A stretch of 64,000 nucleotides of DNA from an uncultured Lachnospiraceae bacterium. GTDB lineage: Bacteria > Bacillota > Clostridia > Lachnospirales > Lachnospiraceae. The notes beneath the pieces are model-generated. The model worked only from the letters and a program-made list of their open reading frames with translations. It was not told where the DNA came from and ran no database searches. Below, one piece after another: positions 8,620-17,535 of this stretch. The position numbers were made by a program, and so were the translations under genes. Position 1 is the stretch's first letter. Each line of letters starts with the position of its first letter. The stretch covers positions 1-64,000 of the forward strand of contig CAJUQJ010000005.1 in assembly GCA_910588215.1 (NCBI GenBank), written 5' to 3'.

Positions 8620-9574
8620 GCATCCGGTACTCTTTTGGTGAACAGCCATACTTTTCACGAAAGATACGGTAAAAGTAGCTGCTGTTGTTATAGCCGACCG
8701 CGTCGATGATATCATCTGCGGACAGCGTTGTCTGGGACAGTAGATAGACTGCCTGTTGGAGCTTTTGCTGCTGCAAAAGGTCTTTGAAAGTCTGTCCGGT
8801 ATATTTCTTCAAAAGGCGGCTGATATAGTAGGGCGGCAATTTGATCTCAGCGCAGATGTCGGTTAAAGTGCCGCTTTTATAATGCGTCTCAATATATTTC
8901 AGGACGCGGAAGATAAGATCTTGTTCGTAATTGCCGCCCTGATTCCTGGCCATCGAATCGGCGAAAACTGAAAGATTCATGAAGATCAGCCCCATAGTGA
9001 TCTGATTGATGGTGTTGGTGCCCGGCTTTTTGTCGATCAGGTTCCAAAGCATGTTTTCGATCAGATTCTGAATCGGCAGGATTTCTTTGGCCTGAAAGTG
9101 CAGGTAAGTGATCTGTGAGTCATGGCTCGACAGGGTGGAGATAAGAAAACTACGCAGCACATTTTCCCGCTCCATCATGGAGAGCGGGCGGTCGAAGAAC
9201 TCCGGCAAAATGATAAAATTGACGGCGATGTCGTCCCGGCCGGCGGGCAGGATTTCATGGGCGGCGGCCTGGTTGAGAAAAAGCAGGTCTCCCTCATGCA
9301 GGACGATCCTGTCACTGTCGTTTATGATGTGTGTGGTAGAGCCGCAGCACATATAGACAAGTTCGGCGTAGTTGTGACGGTGCCTGGGAAAATGCGTGAA
9401 GCGGGTGTGAGGACGGATTTCGATCAGGTGGCCACGTTTCAGAAGCTTTGCGTTGTCCACTACGAACTCTCGGCTGGAGGTGTAGATTTCTTTCTGAATG
9501 TCGGTATGTCCCTGCAGAAGGGCTTGTTCTTCGGCTGTGATCTGCCGCAGGTGGTGTAACAGATCTTCTCTCAT
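8603..9574 (-). CDS. AraC-family regulator, likely of rhamnose use
   Basis: The product is 323 residues. An N-terminal cupin-like sensing region (residues about 55-130, with HFPRHRHNYAELVYMCCG and LHEGDLLFLNQAAAHE) is followed by a C-terminal AraC double helix-turn-helix (ICAEIKLPPYYISRLLKKYTG; AVGYNNSSYFYRIFREKYGCSPKEYR). It is divergent from rhaB, the usual arrangement for a sugar-responsive activator, so L-rhamnose or a metabolite of it is the likely signal (inference). The ribosome site lies just upstream of the start, complementary to the CCTCC at 9580-9584. Its end overlaps the convergent DUF3737 gene. Confidence 0.85.
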   Translation of the reverse strand: MREDLLHHLRQITAEEQALLQGHTDIQKEIYTSSREFVVDNAKLLKRGHLIEIRPHTRFTHFPRHRHNYAELVYMCCGSTTHIINDSDRIVLHEGDLLFLNQAAAHEILPAGRDDIAVNFIILPEFFDRPLSMMERENVLRSFLISTLSSHDSQITYLHFQAKEILPIQNLIENMLWNLIDKKPGTNTINQITMGLIFMNLSVFADSMARNQGGNYEQDLIFRVLKYIETHYKSGTLTDICAEIKLPPYYISRLLKKYTGQTFKDLLQQQKLQQAVYLLSQTTLSADDIIDAVGYNNSSYFYRIFREKYGCSPKEYRMLSLPQ

Positions 9575-9594
9575 ATTCTCCTCCGATCTGGCGC

Positions 9595-9724
9595 TATCCG
9601 AGTTCGCGAAACGAATCTTGTAAAGTTAAAATTTTTTGGTATTATCCGAGTTCACGAAGCGAATCTTGTAAAGTTAAAATGTTTTGGTATTATCCGAGTT
9701 CGCGAAGCGAATCTCGCAAAGTTG
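9595..9724. repeat. Tandem 48-bp repeat, two and a half copies
   Basis: Units begin at 9595, 9643 and 9691. Each opens with TATCCGAGTTC and contains the palindrome TTCGC-GAA-GCGAA or a close variant. The first two units end in an A/T-rich TTAAAA...TTTTGG stretch; the third is cut short and runs into the terminator at 9718. The array occupies the divergent araC-rhaB region. The units lack unique spacers, so this is not a CRISPR array. Confidence 0.8.
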
Positions 9725-9749
9725 ATTTGCTTTGCAAATCAACTTTTTT
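9718..9749 (+). terminator. Strong intrinsic terminator inside a divergent promoter region
   Basis: Thirteen perfectly paired bases (9718-9730 with 9734-9746) close a TTT loop and lead into T9744-T9749. It faces rhaB although no gene ends before it on the plus strand. It could end a short non-coding transcript started in the 48-bp repeats, or act as a leader attenuator for rhaB. Confidence 0.75.
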
Positions 9750-9980
9750 GCAACTTAGGTCCCTCTTTTTGTCCGGAGGCGACCTTATTTTTTTACTCTT
9801 ATTATTATATGATAATCGTAGAGAGAACAAAAGTCCATTAGCAATGAATCGGACGAATGCAAATTACTGCAGGGATCAGGTAACGGTGGGGGTATCTGAA
9901 TAAGATTTATCCTGCGGCTGTGCAAAGTGAATTCTTAACAGTTCCTAACAGATAGTCTGGGAAGAAAGGGAGCGGGGATT
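9750..9980 (+). other. rhaB upstream region
   Basis: No gene is supported here. TTAACAG and CTAACAG lie close together near 9935-9952 and could be half-sites for the AraC regulator. A clear ribosome site (AAAGGGAGCGG) precedes rhaB. No canonical promoter was assigned. Confidence 0.35.
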
Positions 9981-11393
9981 ATGGGCAGATATTATCTGGC
10001 GGTGGATATCGGGGCATCCAGCGGAAGGCATATGCTGGGACATCTGGAAGATGGGAAAATGCATCTGGAAGAAATTTACCGCTTTGAAAACGGGATGGCA
10101 AATAGAGACGGTAAGCTCGTGTGGGATACACAGCGACTGTTTACGGAAATCCTAAACGGCATGAAGGTATGTGCTCAAGCCGGTAAAATACCGCAAAGCA
10201 TATCGGTGGACACGTGGGCGGTGGATTATGTATTGCTGGACGAGCAGGATCAGGTGCTGGGTGAAACATACGGTTACCGTGACGGCAGAACAAACGGGTG
10301 TGATGAAGCGGTCTACAGGCTGATTGGGGAAAGTGAACTCTACGCAAGAACGGGGATACAGAAGCAGATATTCAATACGATCTATCAGCTGATGGCGGAC
10401 AGGCTGAAACGGCCGGAGATACTGAAGAAGGCGAAGACATTTCTGATGCTGCCGGATTATTTTCAGTTTCTTTTGACGGGGAAAAAGGTTTCCGAGTATA
10501 CAAACGGAACTTCCACACAGCTTGTCAGTCCAGTGACAAAACAGTGGGACAGGGAGCTGATCCGGGTGCTGGGATATCCGGAAAAGATGTTCTTACCGTT
10601 GCAGATGCCGGGCAGCGAAGTTGGGAGCCTGAAAGCAGACATTGCGGCGCAGGTTGGTTTTGACTGCAAGGTGGTGTTATGCGGCAGTCACGATACGGCC
10701 TCGGCGGTGATGGCGATGCCGAAAGCGGAGGGAGACGGGTTGTATATCAGTTCCGGTACATGGTCACTGATGGGGGTGGAATTGTCGGAAGCGGATTGCA
10801 GGGAAGAGAGCAGGCAGGCTAATTTCACTAATGAAGGCGGGTACGAATACCGGTTCCGCTATCTGAAAAACATTATGGGGCTTTGGATGATCCAGTCGGT
10901 GCGTCATGAACTGCATGACAGGTATTCCTTTGCTGAACTTTGCCGGATGGCGGAGGAAGAACAGGATATTATGTCGTTGGTAGATGCAAACGATGCCTGT
11001 TTCCTGGCGCCGGAGAATATGAAGAAGGCAGTGCAGGATTACTGCCGCAGGACGGGGCAGCAGGTACCTGAAACGCCGGGGGAGACTGCCCGGGTCATTT
11101 ACCGCAGCCTGGCGGAATGTTATGGACAGACGGTGCGGGAGATTGAGAAAAATACCGGAAAGACGTACGACAGTATTCATGTGATCGGCGGAGGCGCCAA
11201 TGCAGCGTATCTGAACCGGCTGACGGCGCAGGCCACTGATAAGACGGTCTATGCGGGACCCGGAGAAGCGACAGCCATCGGCAATATCATGGCGCAGATG
11301 ATCAAAGCCGGGGAACTGACGGGGCTGGCAGCGGCAAGGAAATGTGTGGCGGAATCCTTTGAGATCCAAGTGTTTGGACCAAAATACCGGTAG
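9981..11393 (+). CDS. rhaB: Rhamnulokinase
   Basis: The product is 470 residues, a FGGY-type sugar kinase that phosphorylates L-rhamnulose at O-1 with ATP. It opens with YYLAVDIGASSGRHMLGHL, the RhaB form of the first phosphate-binding loop. It then has SVDTWAVDYVLLDE and the GYRDGRTNG motif, followed by GSHDTASAV, SSGTWSLMGVE and the C-terminal HVIGGGANAAYLNRLTA. Length is typical. It is the first gene of rhaB-rhaA-rhaD and is divergent from an AraC regulator. Confidence 0.95.
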   Translation: MGRYYLAVDIGASSGRHMLGHLEDGKMHLEEIYRFENGMANRDGKLVWDTQRLFTEILNGMKVCAQAGKIPQSISVDTWAVDYVLLDEQDQVLGETYGYRDGRTNGCDEAVYRLIGESELYARTGIQKQIFNTIYQLMADRLKRPEILKKAKTFLMLPDYFQFLLTGKKVSEYTNGTSTQLVSPVTKQWDRELIRVLGYPEKMFLPLQMPGSEVGSLKADIAAQVGFDCKVVLCGSHDTASAVMAMPKAEGDGLYISSGTWSLMGVELSEADCREESRQANFTNEGGYEYRFRYLKNIMGLWMIQSVRHELHDRYSFAELCRMAEEEQDIMSLVDANDACFLAPENMKKAVQDYCRRTGQQVPETPGETARVIYRSLAECYGQTVREIEKNTGKTYDSIHVIGGGANAAYLNRLTAQATDKTVYAGPGEATAIGNIMAQMIKAGELTGLAAARKCVAESFEIQVFGPKYR

Positions 11394-11488
11394 GCTGCGG
11401 AGAACGTTATTCAGACAGAAGCACAATTTATAATGGCATTAACTGTAAATGAAAACGAAGTATAATGAAAGAAAAGGAGAGCAAAAAC

Positions 11489-12745
11489 ATGACAACAACC
11501 GAAAGATATGTCTCTGCAAAACAAATCTTTGCGGCAATCGGGGTGGATACGGATGCTGCGCTGGAGACTCTGAAAAGGGTGCCTGTCTCCATGCATTGCT
11601 GGCAGGGTGACGATGTGACCGGATTTGACCACGACGGACCGTTGACCGGCGGTATTCAGACTACGGGAGATTATCCGGGAAAGGCGAGGACGCCGGAAGA
11701 ATTGATGGCGGATATGGATAAGGCCATTTCTCTGATCCCCGGTAAAAAGAAAATCAATGTACATGCGTGCTATGCGATTTTTGCAGAAGGAGAACACGCA
11801 GACCGTGACAGGCTGGAGTCAAAGCATTTTGAGAGATGGGTTACGTTTGCGAAGGAAAAAGGCATGGGACTGGATTTTAACCCTACTTTTTTCTCCCATC
11901 CGATGGTAAAGGATGGATTGACGCTTTCCAGTCCTGATCCGGAGGTGCGCAGGTTTTGGATCGAACACGGTAAAGCGTGTATCCGCATTTCTCAGTATTT
12001 TGCAGAAGAGACAGGTATTCCTTGTGTTATGAACATCTGGACGGGTGACGGCTTCAAGGATGTGCCGGCGGATCGTTTGGGTCCCAGGATGCGTTATAAG
12101 GAATCCATCGAGGAGATACTTTCCGAGCCTTACGACAGGACAAAAGTAAAACCCTGTGTAGAGTCGAAGGTGTTTGGTATCGGCGTGGAATCCTATACGG
12201 CGGGATCTGCGGAGTTTGCGCTGTCCCTGGCGGCCAGCAATGAGGGATGCCTGCCGTTGATGGATAACGGGCACTATCACCCTACGGAACTGGTATCGGA
12301 TAAGATTCCGGCGATGCTCTGCTTCTATCCGGAAATCGCCCTGCACGTGACCAGGGGCGTCCGCTGGGATTCCGATCATGTACTGCTTCTGGATGACGAG
12401 ACGCGAGAGATCGCAAAGGAGATCGTGCGGTGCAATGCGCTGGAACGTGTCTATATCGCTCTGGATTATTTTGACGCCAGTATTAACCGTGTATCCGCGT
12501 GGGCGGTGGGCATGAGAAGTTTCCAGAAGTCGCTGATGATGGCACTATGCACACCCAATGAACGGTTGAAGAAACTGCAGGACGAAAGCCGTTTTACGGA
12601 ACTTATGATAATGCAGGAGGCGGTAAAGATGCTGCCTTTCGGGGATGTATGGAACTACTACTGTGAACAGAGCGGTGTGGCGGGAGATTTCGATCTGTTT
12701 GGAGAAGTGCAGAAGTACGAAGCGGAAGTACTGCGTAAGAGATAA
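11489..12745 (+). CDS. rhaA: L-rhamnose isomerase
   Basis: The product is 418 residues from ATG 11489, chosen because AAGGAG at about 11474-11480 fits it; an in-frame ATG at 11465 has no ribosome site. It converts L-rhamnose to L-rhamnulose using a divalent metal in a TIM barrel. Recognisable segments are VPVSMHCWQGDDVTGF, NVHACYAIF, LDFNPTFFSHPMV, PLMDNGHYHPTE, VRWDSDHVLLL and YFDASINRVSAW. The metal-ligand-type Glu, Asp and His residues in these segments are intact. It lies 95 bases after rhaB. Confidence 0.95.
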   Translation: MTTTERYVSAKQIFAAIGVDTDAALETLKRVPVSMHCWQGDDVTGFDHDGPLTGGIQTTGDYPGKARTPEELMADMDKAISLIPGKKKINVHACYAIFAEGEHADRDRLESKHFERWVTFAKEKGMGLDFNPTFFSHPMVKDGLTLSSPDPEVRRFWIEHGKACIRISQYFAEETGIPCVMNIWTGDGFKDVPADRLGPRMRYKESIEEILSEPYDRTKVKPCVESKVFGIGVESYTAGSAEFALSLAASNEGCLPLMDNGHYHPTELVSDKIPAMLCFYPEIALHVTRGVRWDSDHVLLLDDETREIAKEIVRCNALERVYIALDYFDASINRVSAWAVGMRSFQKSLMMALCTPNERLKKLQDESRFTELMIMQEAVKMLPFGDVWNYYCEQSGVAGDFDLFGEVQKYEAEVLRKR

Positions 12746-12799
12746 CAGGTCTGACGACAAGTTGGGAAAGGCGCAAAGCGCTTCGGAATGGAGGAAAAT

Positions 12800-13627
12800 A
12801 TGAAAGTCTTAGAGGCAAAATTTGTACAGGGATTTATCAGGATGTGTAACGATGGCTGGGAGCAGGGCTGGCATGAGAGAAACGGCGGCAATCTGACTTA
12901 CCGCATGAAAAAGGAGGAAACAGAGTCTGTAAGGGAAGAGTTGAGGACGGACGGCGTATGGAAAGAGATCGGCGCATCCGTACCGAAATTGGCAGGAGAA
13001 TTTTTCCTGGTGACGGGCAGCGGCAAGTATTTCCGCAACGTGATTCTGGATCCGGAAGATGCTATCGCTATTGTGGAGATTGACGGGAAGGGTGAATGTT
13101 ACCGCATCTGCTGGGGACTGGTGAACGGCGGCAGGCCCACGAGCGAACTGCCCAGCCACTTGATGAATCATGAAGTGAAGATGCAGGCTACAGGGGGAAA
13201 GCACCGTGTCATTTATCATGCACATACGACAAATGTGATCGCGCTGACCTTTGTGCTGCCGCTTGAGGATGAGGTATTTACGCGGGAACTGTGGGAGATG
13301 GCCACGGAGTGTCCGGTGGTATTCCCGGATGGCATCGGCGTTGTGGGCTGGATGGTGCCGGGCGGCAGGGATATCGCAGTGGCTACCAGTGAATTGATGA
13401 AGAAATATGACGTGGCGATTTGGGCGCACCACGGCATGTTTGCATCCGGTGAGGACTTTGACTTGACCTTTGGTCTGATGCATACAGTGGAGAAGTCAGC
13501 AGAGATTCTGGTCAAGATGCTTTCCATGCGCCCTGATAAGCTGCAGACCATCACCCCGCAGAATTTTCGGGATCTGGCGGTGGATTTTCAGGTGACGCTG
13601 CCGGAACGATTTTTGTATGAGAAATAG
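12800..13627 (+). CDS. rhaD: Rhamnulose-1-phosphate aldolase
   Basis: The product is 275 residues from ATG 12800, directly after the GGAGG of the CTTCGGAATGGAGG block; the earlier ATG 12788 overlaps that site. It is a class II zinc aldolase that splits L-rhamnulose-1-phosphate into dihydroxyacetone phosphate and lactaldehyde. Seen: WHERNGGNLTYR, FLVTGSGKYFRN, YHAHTTNVIAL (zinc His pair), and AIWAHHGMFASGED with the last zinc His. It completes the operon. A hairpin at 13702-13753 probably ends transcription. Confidence 0.95.
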   Translation: MKVLEAKFVQGFIRMCNDGWEQGWHERNGGNLTYRMKKEETESVREELRTDGVWKEIGASVPKLAGEFFLVTGSGKYFRNVILDPEDAIAIVEIDGKGECYRICWGLVNGGRPTSELPSHLMNHEVKMQATGGKHRVIYHAHTTNVIALTFVLPLEDEVFTRELWEMATECPVVFPDGIGVVGWMVPGGRDIAVATSELMKKYDVAIWAHHGMFASGEDFDLTFGLMHTVEKSAEILVKMLSMRPDKLQTITPQNFRDLAVDFQVTLPERFLYEK

Positions 13628-14055
13628 CGGTTTGAGTTAGATTCCAAACTGCAGACATGCAGTGATCCCTGGCTGCGGGTCGAATCGGAAGATCTTATGA
13701 TAAACAGCATATCCTCATCATCTGTGTTATCAGGTGGCGAGGGTATGCTGTTTGCGTTCTTACTTTCAGTTGCAATCTGTTCCGGTATCTATATGGAACG
13801 GGATGTATGTTGTTCCTTTCCTGGTTTGATTGGCAGCAACTCCCCCATAACGATAATATGTGCATAAAACATCTTTTTATTGATATGATATACTCCCGGA
13901 GAGAATTTTTCAACTATTATTTCTCGCCAAACCGGCAAATGAGAGTATAATAAACAGTAGGAAAGGGAGCTGACAATGATTTCAGATTAAGGAAGAAACC
14001 GGAAAGGAAGCAGGAAGGAAGAAGCCTTACTGATAAGTACGATGAGGGAGGGTAC
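13628..14055 (+). other. 428-bp gap with a terminator hairpin
   Basis: Bases 13702-13716 pair with 13739-13753 (15 pairs, one of them G-U) around a 22-base loop, followed by a weak T-rich stretch. This fits the end of the rha operon. No convincing gene lies in the remainder. GGGAGG before 14056 is the ribosome site of the response regulator. Confidence 0.5.
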
Positions 14056-15539
14056 ATGTTCAGTATTTTACTGGTAGAGGATGAGAAACTGGAACTGGAA
14101 ACACTGCGGGACTATGTGGACTGGAAGAGGCTGGGTGCCTCCAGGGTGCATACGGCCAGGAACGGCAGGACGGCGCTGGAGTGTCTGGAAGCGTACGATC
14201 CGGATATCATGATCACGGACATTCAGCTTCCGGTGATGAACGGCATTGAGTTGTCGAAGCGGGCACGGGAAGAAGGTTATGCGTGTAAGATTGTTTTTCT
14301 GACAGGGTATGACAACTTTGAATATATGAAGTCGGCCTTTCAGGTGCAGGCGGTGGATTATATTTTGAAGCCTTTTCGTGTAGACGAGGTGGAGGCGCTG
14401 ATCATGCGCATCAGGGAGCAGTTGGAGCGGGAGCGGGTGGCTGAGCGTTCCGTGGAGCTTGCTTCCGGACAGATCTTTGCCATGGCGTGTGAGCAGGAGG
14501 GAGTGGATCTGGAAGAGCTGAGCCGGAAATATTTCTCCGTTGCTGCGGATGAGAAGGCATTTGGCCTGCTGGCGGTCTATGGGATTACGGATGAGAAGGC
14601 AACGGCGCGGATAGAGAGCCTTACGGAAGTGCGTCACGCATTTTATCTGGATGGTCTGATCATAGCGGTTCTGCACGGTTATGTCTCCGTGGCCGATGCG
14701 GCGGAGAGGATTGTGGCGGCCCTGGACGGGCAGGGAAGCGCAGCCTGGTTTGATGACAAAGTTTCGATCACAGATATGAAAAAAGACACGGACATTCTGC
14801 TTGGCTACAGGGACAGGATGTTTTACGGAAGGCCGGGAGAGCTTCTGCGCATAACCGGCAGGGTTGGGGAGCGTGGTGGTAGATTTGACAGGGAACGGTG
14901 GAACCAGAGGGGACAGAAATTGTGTCAAAATATTGTGGGGGGGGCAATTCGGAGACGACACAGGAAACCCTTGCCGCATGTTTGGAGGAACTGCAGTTTC
15001 TGGGCAGGGAAGAATGTCAGAGAGAGGCTTACGGGCTGTATCTGAATCTGTATAACAGGTTGGAACTGGACAATGCGGCGCTGATGGAGGAGATGGAGAA
15101 AAGGGAGCATAAGCCGGAGTTGCAGATCTGGAACACGGGTTTCTTTGCGGAAGTGAAAGAGGCATTGTGGCAGTACATAAAGGCGCTGCGTTTCTTTTTT
15201 GACAGACAGCGGGAAAACCCCAACTATTATGTCACGATGTGGGTCAGGGATTATCTGGAGAAAAATTATATGCGAGTGTGCAGCGTGGAGGAAATGGCGG
15301 AAGGCATTCACCTGTCTCCTAATTATCTGCGGAGTCTTTTCAAGGCGGGAACGGGACAGACGATTCTGGAATATGTGACGGATTTTCGGCTGCAGAAAGC
15401 ATGTGGGTTTTTGCGGGACAAGTCTTTGAAGGTGAAGGACGTGAGCCTGCTGGTGGGATATGAGAATGTATCTTATTTCAGTCAGATTTTCGTGAAGCGT
15501 TACGGGGTGACACCGAATGAATATCGTAAAATGGTTTAA
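14056..15539 (+). pseudogene. YesN-type AraC response regulator, frameshifted at a G8 tract
   Basis: Frame 1 (14056-15045) holds a receiver domain with Asp55 (MITDIQLPVMNG) and Lys in YILKPF. The C-terminal AraC DNA-binding domain (MAEGIHLSPNYLRSLFKAGTG, VGYENVSYFSQIFVKRYG) is in another frame, open to 15539. Adding one G to the tract at 14937-14944 joins them into a 494-residue protein whose junction (NIVGGGNSETTQ) reads naturally. It overlaps the sensor kinase gene by 23 bases. It likely activates the adjacent LplBC-type importer. As it stands the DNA-binding half would not be made from the first start, so the system is either off, phase-variable or mis-sequenced. Confidence 0.75.
14937..14944 (+). 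repeat. Poly-G tract (G8) at the yesN frameshift
   Basis: Eight consecutive G residues lie exactly where the reading frame must change by one base. G9 would restore the response regulator. Such tracts are prone to slipped-strand change and to sequencing error. Confidence 0.8.
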
Positions 15540-17247
15540 AGATCAGAGCTTTTTTAAGAAAATGACGATGATCTATGTGATCTTTGCCGTATTGCCCATG
15601 ATCTTTGTGACGGCGTACAATTACATACAGACGAGCAGGATCCTGCAGGAAAAAAGCTATCAGGATATGCAGCAGAATATGGAGACTGCCGGCAAGAGTC
15701 TGGAGACGTTCTTTGAGTCCTACAGTACGATCATGGATCTTCTCTATACGAATCAGACCATGTACAACTATCTTGGGATAGATTATACGGAGCTGTCTTA
15801 CGGGGAGATGTTCTATTATACGGACAGGCAGCTTCTGCATAATACGCTGTCTTTGTTTCCGAGCATTCACAGGATTCGTTTCTATTCGGATAATGATACG
15901 CTGCCCAGAGACAATTACTATTTCTACCAGCTGGATCAACTGCCCGGAGGCTTTCAGGAGAAGGCGTCAAAGAAGGCGGGCTCGGCAGTGGCCGGAGGAA
16001 TCGTGAAGGAAGGCGGAAAGAAGTATGCGGGTCTGATCCGGAAGATGAATTACTACAGCAGCGGCGGGATTGAGAATTATCTTGTCATTCTGGTGGATAC
16101 GCAGGAGTTGAGCGAGAGACTTCTGCAGAACAGCGGCAGCAGGCAAACCTATCTGATAGAAGCGGGTGGGCAGATCCTGGCGGCTTCTGATGTGAAAGCA
16201 GAGGGACGCCGGCTCTCCGGTTTCATACCGGAGTGGCGAAGAATAGCAGACTGTGGCGGCAGCTACACGCTGGAACAGGCAGACGGGCCGGTGATCTGTA
16301 TGTCGTTGGATGTGGGTATGGGAATGAAGCTGGTCATGACGGAGGACCAGAAAAGCCTTCTGAAAGAGGCGGAGGCAGTCACGAGAAGAATCCGGACGGT
16401 CTTTGCAGTCAGCTCGCTGTTGGTGTTCGGTGCGATCTACCTGTATGGCAGAATGTCCGCCGCGCGTGTGGACAAGGTGGTATATGCAGCCAAAAGGCTG
16501 GGCGAAGGACAGTTCGACTATATTTTGCGCGACATGGGCGGGGATGAGATCGGTCAGATTGCCGGCGCTTTTAATCTGCTGAATGAGAGGATACAGATAC
16601 TGATTCAGGACAATTATGAGAAAAAGCTGATGATCAAGTCCAGTGAGATGAATCTTTTGCAGGAACAGATCAATCCGCATTTTTTGTATAATGCGCTGTC
16701 GGTTATTTCTTCCATGTCCATGCGGGAGAATGGTAAGCGAACGGTGGAATGTCTGCGATATCTGGCGGATTTCTACAGGATCTCTCTGAACAAGGGACGT
16801 GAGGTGATCAGTATAGAGCAGGAGCTGGATCTTCTGCAGAATTATATGAAGATACAGAAGATTCGGTTCGGCGAAGATGTGGTGATTCGATATGAAGCGG
16901 ATGAGGACGTGCTGCAGTGCAGGACAATCAAACTGATCCTTCAACCACTGGTGGAAAATGCGATCCACCATGGCCGGCGGGAAGAGGAGGTCTTAACGGT
17001 AGGCGTCAGCGTCAGACGCCGGGAGGAGCGGGTCATCTATGAGGTGTGCGACGACGGCCTCGGGATCGAACCGGAGAAGCTGGTGCAGCTGCGGACAGAA
17101 TTAAAGCAATCCCAGGAGGGATACGGCCTGAAAAACGTGGATATCAGGGTGAAGCTGCGTTATGGAGAAGGGTATGGTGTGTCGATCATGAGCATTCCGG
17201 ATAAAGGAACGTGCGTCAGAGTGGAAATCCCGGCGGAGCAGGGATAG
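15517..17247 (+). CDS. YesM-type sensor histidine kinase
   Basis: The product is 576 residues. One membrane helix lies near residues 17-37. An extracytoplasmic sensing domain runs to about 285, a second helix lies near 292-312, and a HAMP segment (RLGEGQFDYILRDMGGDEIG) follows. The His-kinase domain has LQEQINPHFLYNAL, with phospho-acceptor His388, and ATP-site boxes LVENAIHHG, CDDGLGIEP and GYGLKNVDIR. It overlaps the regulator gene by 23 bases, implying coupled translation. With the YesN regulator it probably senses an extracellular sugar or the binding protein at 19459. Confidence 0.9.
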   Translation: MNIVKWFKDQSFFKKMTMIYVIFAVLPMIFVTAYNYIQTSRILQEKSYQDMQQNMETAGKSLETFFESYSTIMDLLYTNQTMYNYLGIDYTELSYGEMFYYTDRQLLHNTLSLFPSIHRIRFYSDNDTLPRDNYYFYQLDQLPGGFQEKASKKAGSAVAGGIVKEGGKKYAGLIRKMNYYSSGGIENYLVILVDTQELSERLLQNSGSRQTYLIEAGGQILAASDVKAEGRRLSGFIPEWRRIADCGGSYTLEQADGPVICMSLDVGMGMKLVMTEDQKSLLKEAEAVTRRIRTVFAVSSLLVFGAIYLYGRMSAARVDKVVYAAKRLGEGQFDYILRDMGGDEIGQIAGAFNLLNERIQILIQDNYEKKLMIKSSEMNLLQEQINPHFLYNALSVISSMSMRENGKRTVECLRYLADFYRISLNKGREVISIEQELDLLQNYMKIQKIRFGEDVVIRYEADEDVLQCRTIKLILQPLVENAIHHGRREEEVLTVGVSVRRREERVIYEVCDDGLGIEPEKLVQLRTELKQSQEGYGLKNVDIRVKLRYGEGYGVSIMSIPDKGTCVRVEIPAEQG

Positions 17248-17273
17248 AAACAGCACTTACAGACAGTGGTCAT

Positions 17274-17324
17274 TACCTGTACAAAATACCGGAAAGTGTA
17301 TTTTCCGGTATCTTGTACAGGTTT
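17274..17324 (+). terminator. Intrinsic terminator after yesM
   Basis: ACCTGTACAA...TACCGGAAA pairs with TTTCCGGTA...TTGTACAGGT, a long stem with a small internal bulge, followed by TTTTTG. It separates the regulatory genes from the transporter operon. Confidence 0.8.
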
Positions 17325-17354
17325 TTGCTTTAAAGGAAGTTTTTTTGTACTGCC

Positions 17355-17433
17355 ATCGTTCAAAATTAACAGAAAGTGTTAAATATTGATATTTACCGAA
17401 AAAATATGTTACAAAATCGTTCGAAATTAAAAG
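17355..17433 (+). promoter_or_regulatory. Direct repeats 61 bp apart, candidate YesN sites
   Basis: ATCGTTC(A/G)AAATTAA occurs at 17355 and again at 17416, upstream of the transporter promoter. AraC-type response regulators bind direct repeats, and the spacing is close to six helical turns. The assignment to YesN is inferred from position. Confidence 0.4.
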
Positions 17434-17452
17434 ATATCATTAAATTCTTTCA

Positions 17453-17481
17453 TTGAGAATGTGACGATATCAACATAGAAT
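17453..17481 (+). promoter_or_regulatory. Promoter of the transporter operon
   Basis: TTGAGA (17453-17458) and TAGAAT (17476-17481) are separated by 17 bases, a good sigma-A pattern, 54 bases before the permease start. The repeats at 17355-17433 lie just upstream, as for an activator. Confidence 0.6.
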
Positions 17482-17535
17482 AGAGCTGCGGGGAAAAAGA
17501 AACATACAAAATAAACAAAGAGAGGGTGGTTATTT

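Noticed and set aside
9595..9724. CRISPR array
   Set aside because: Units are contiguous 48-bp tandem repeats without unique spacers, and no cas genes are present.
9679..9903. Small plus-strand frame after the 48-bp repeats
   Set aside because: Its first part is translated repeat and terminator sequence; it has no ribosome site and no protein-like pattern.
13695..13913. Minus-strand 72-codon frame after rhaD
   Set aside because: It overlaps the terminator hairpin and has no coding signature.
14068..15165. Minus-strand frame of 365 codons opposite the yesN region
   Set aside because: It is a shadow of the receiver/AraC gene, with no start signals and no family resemblance.
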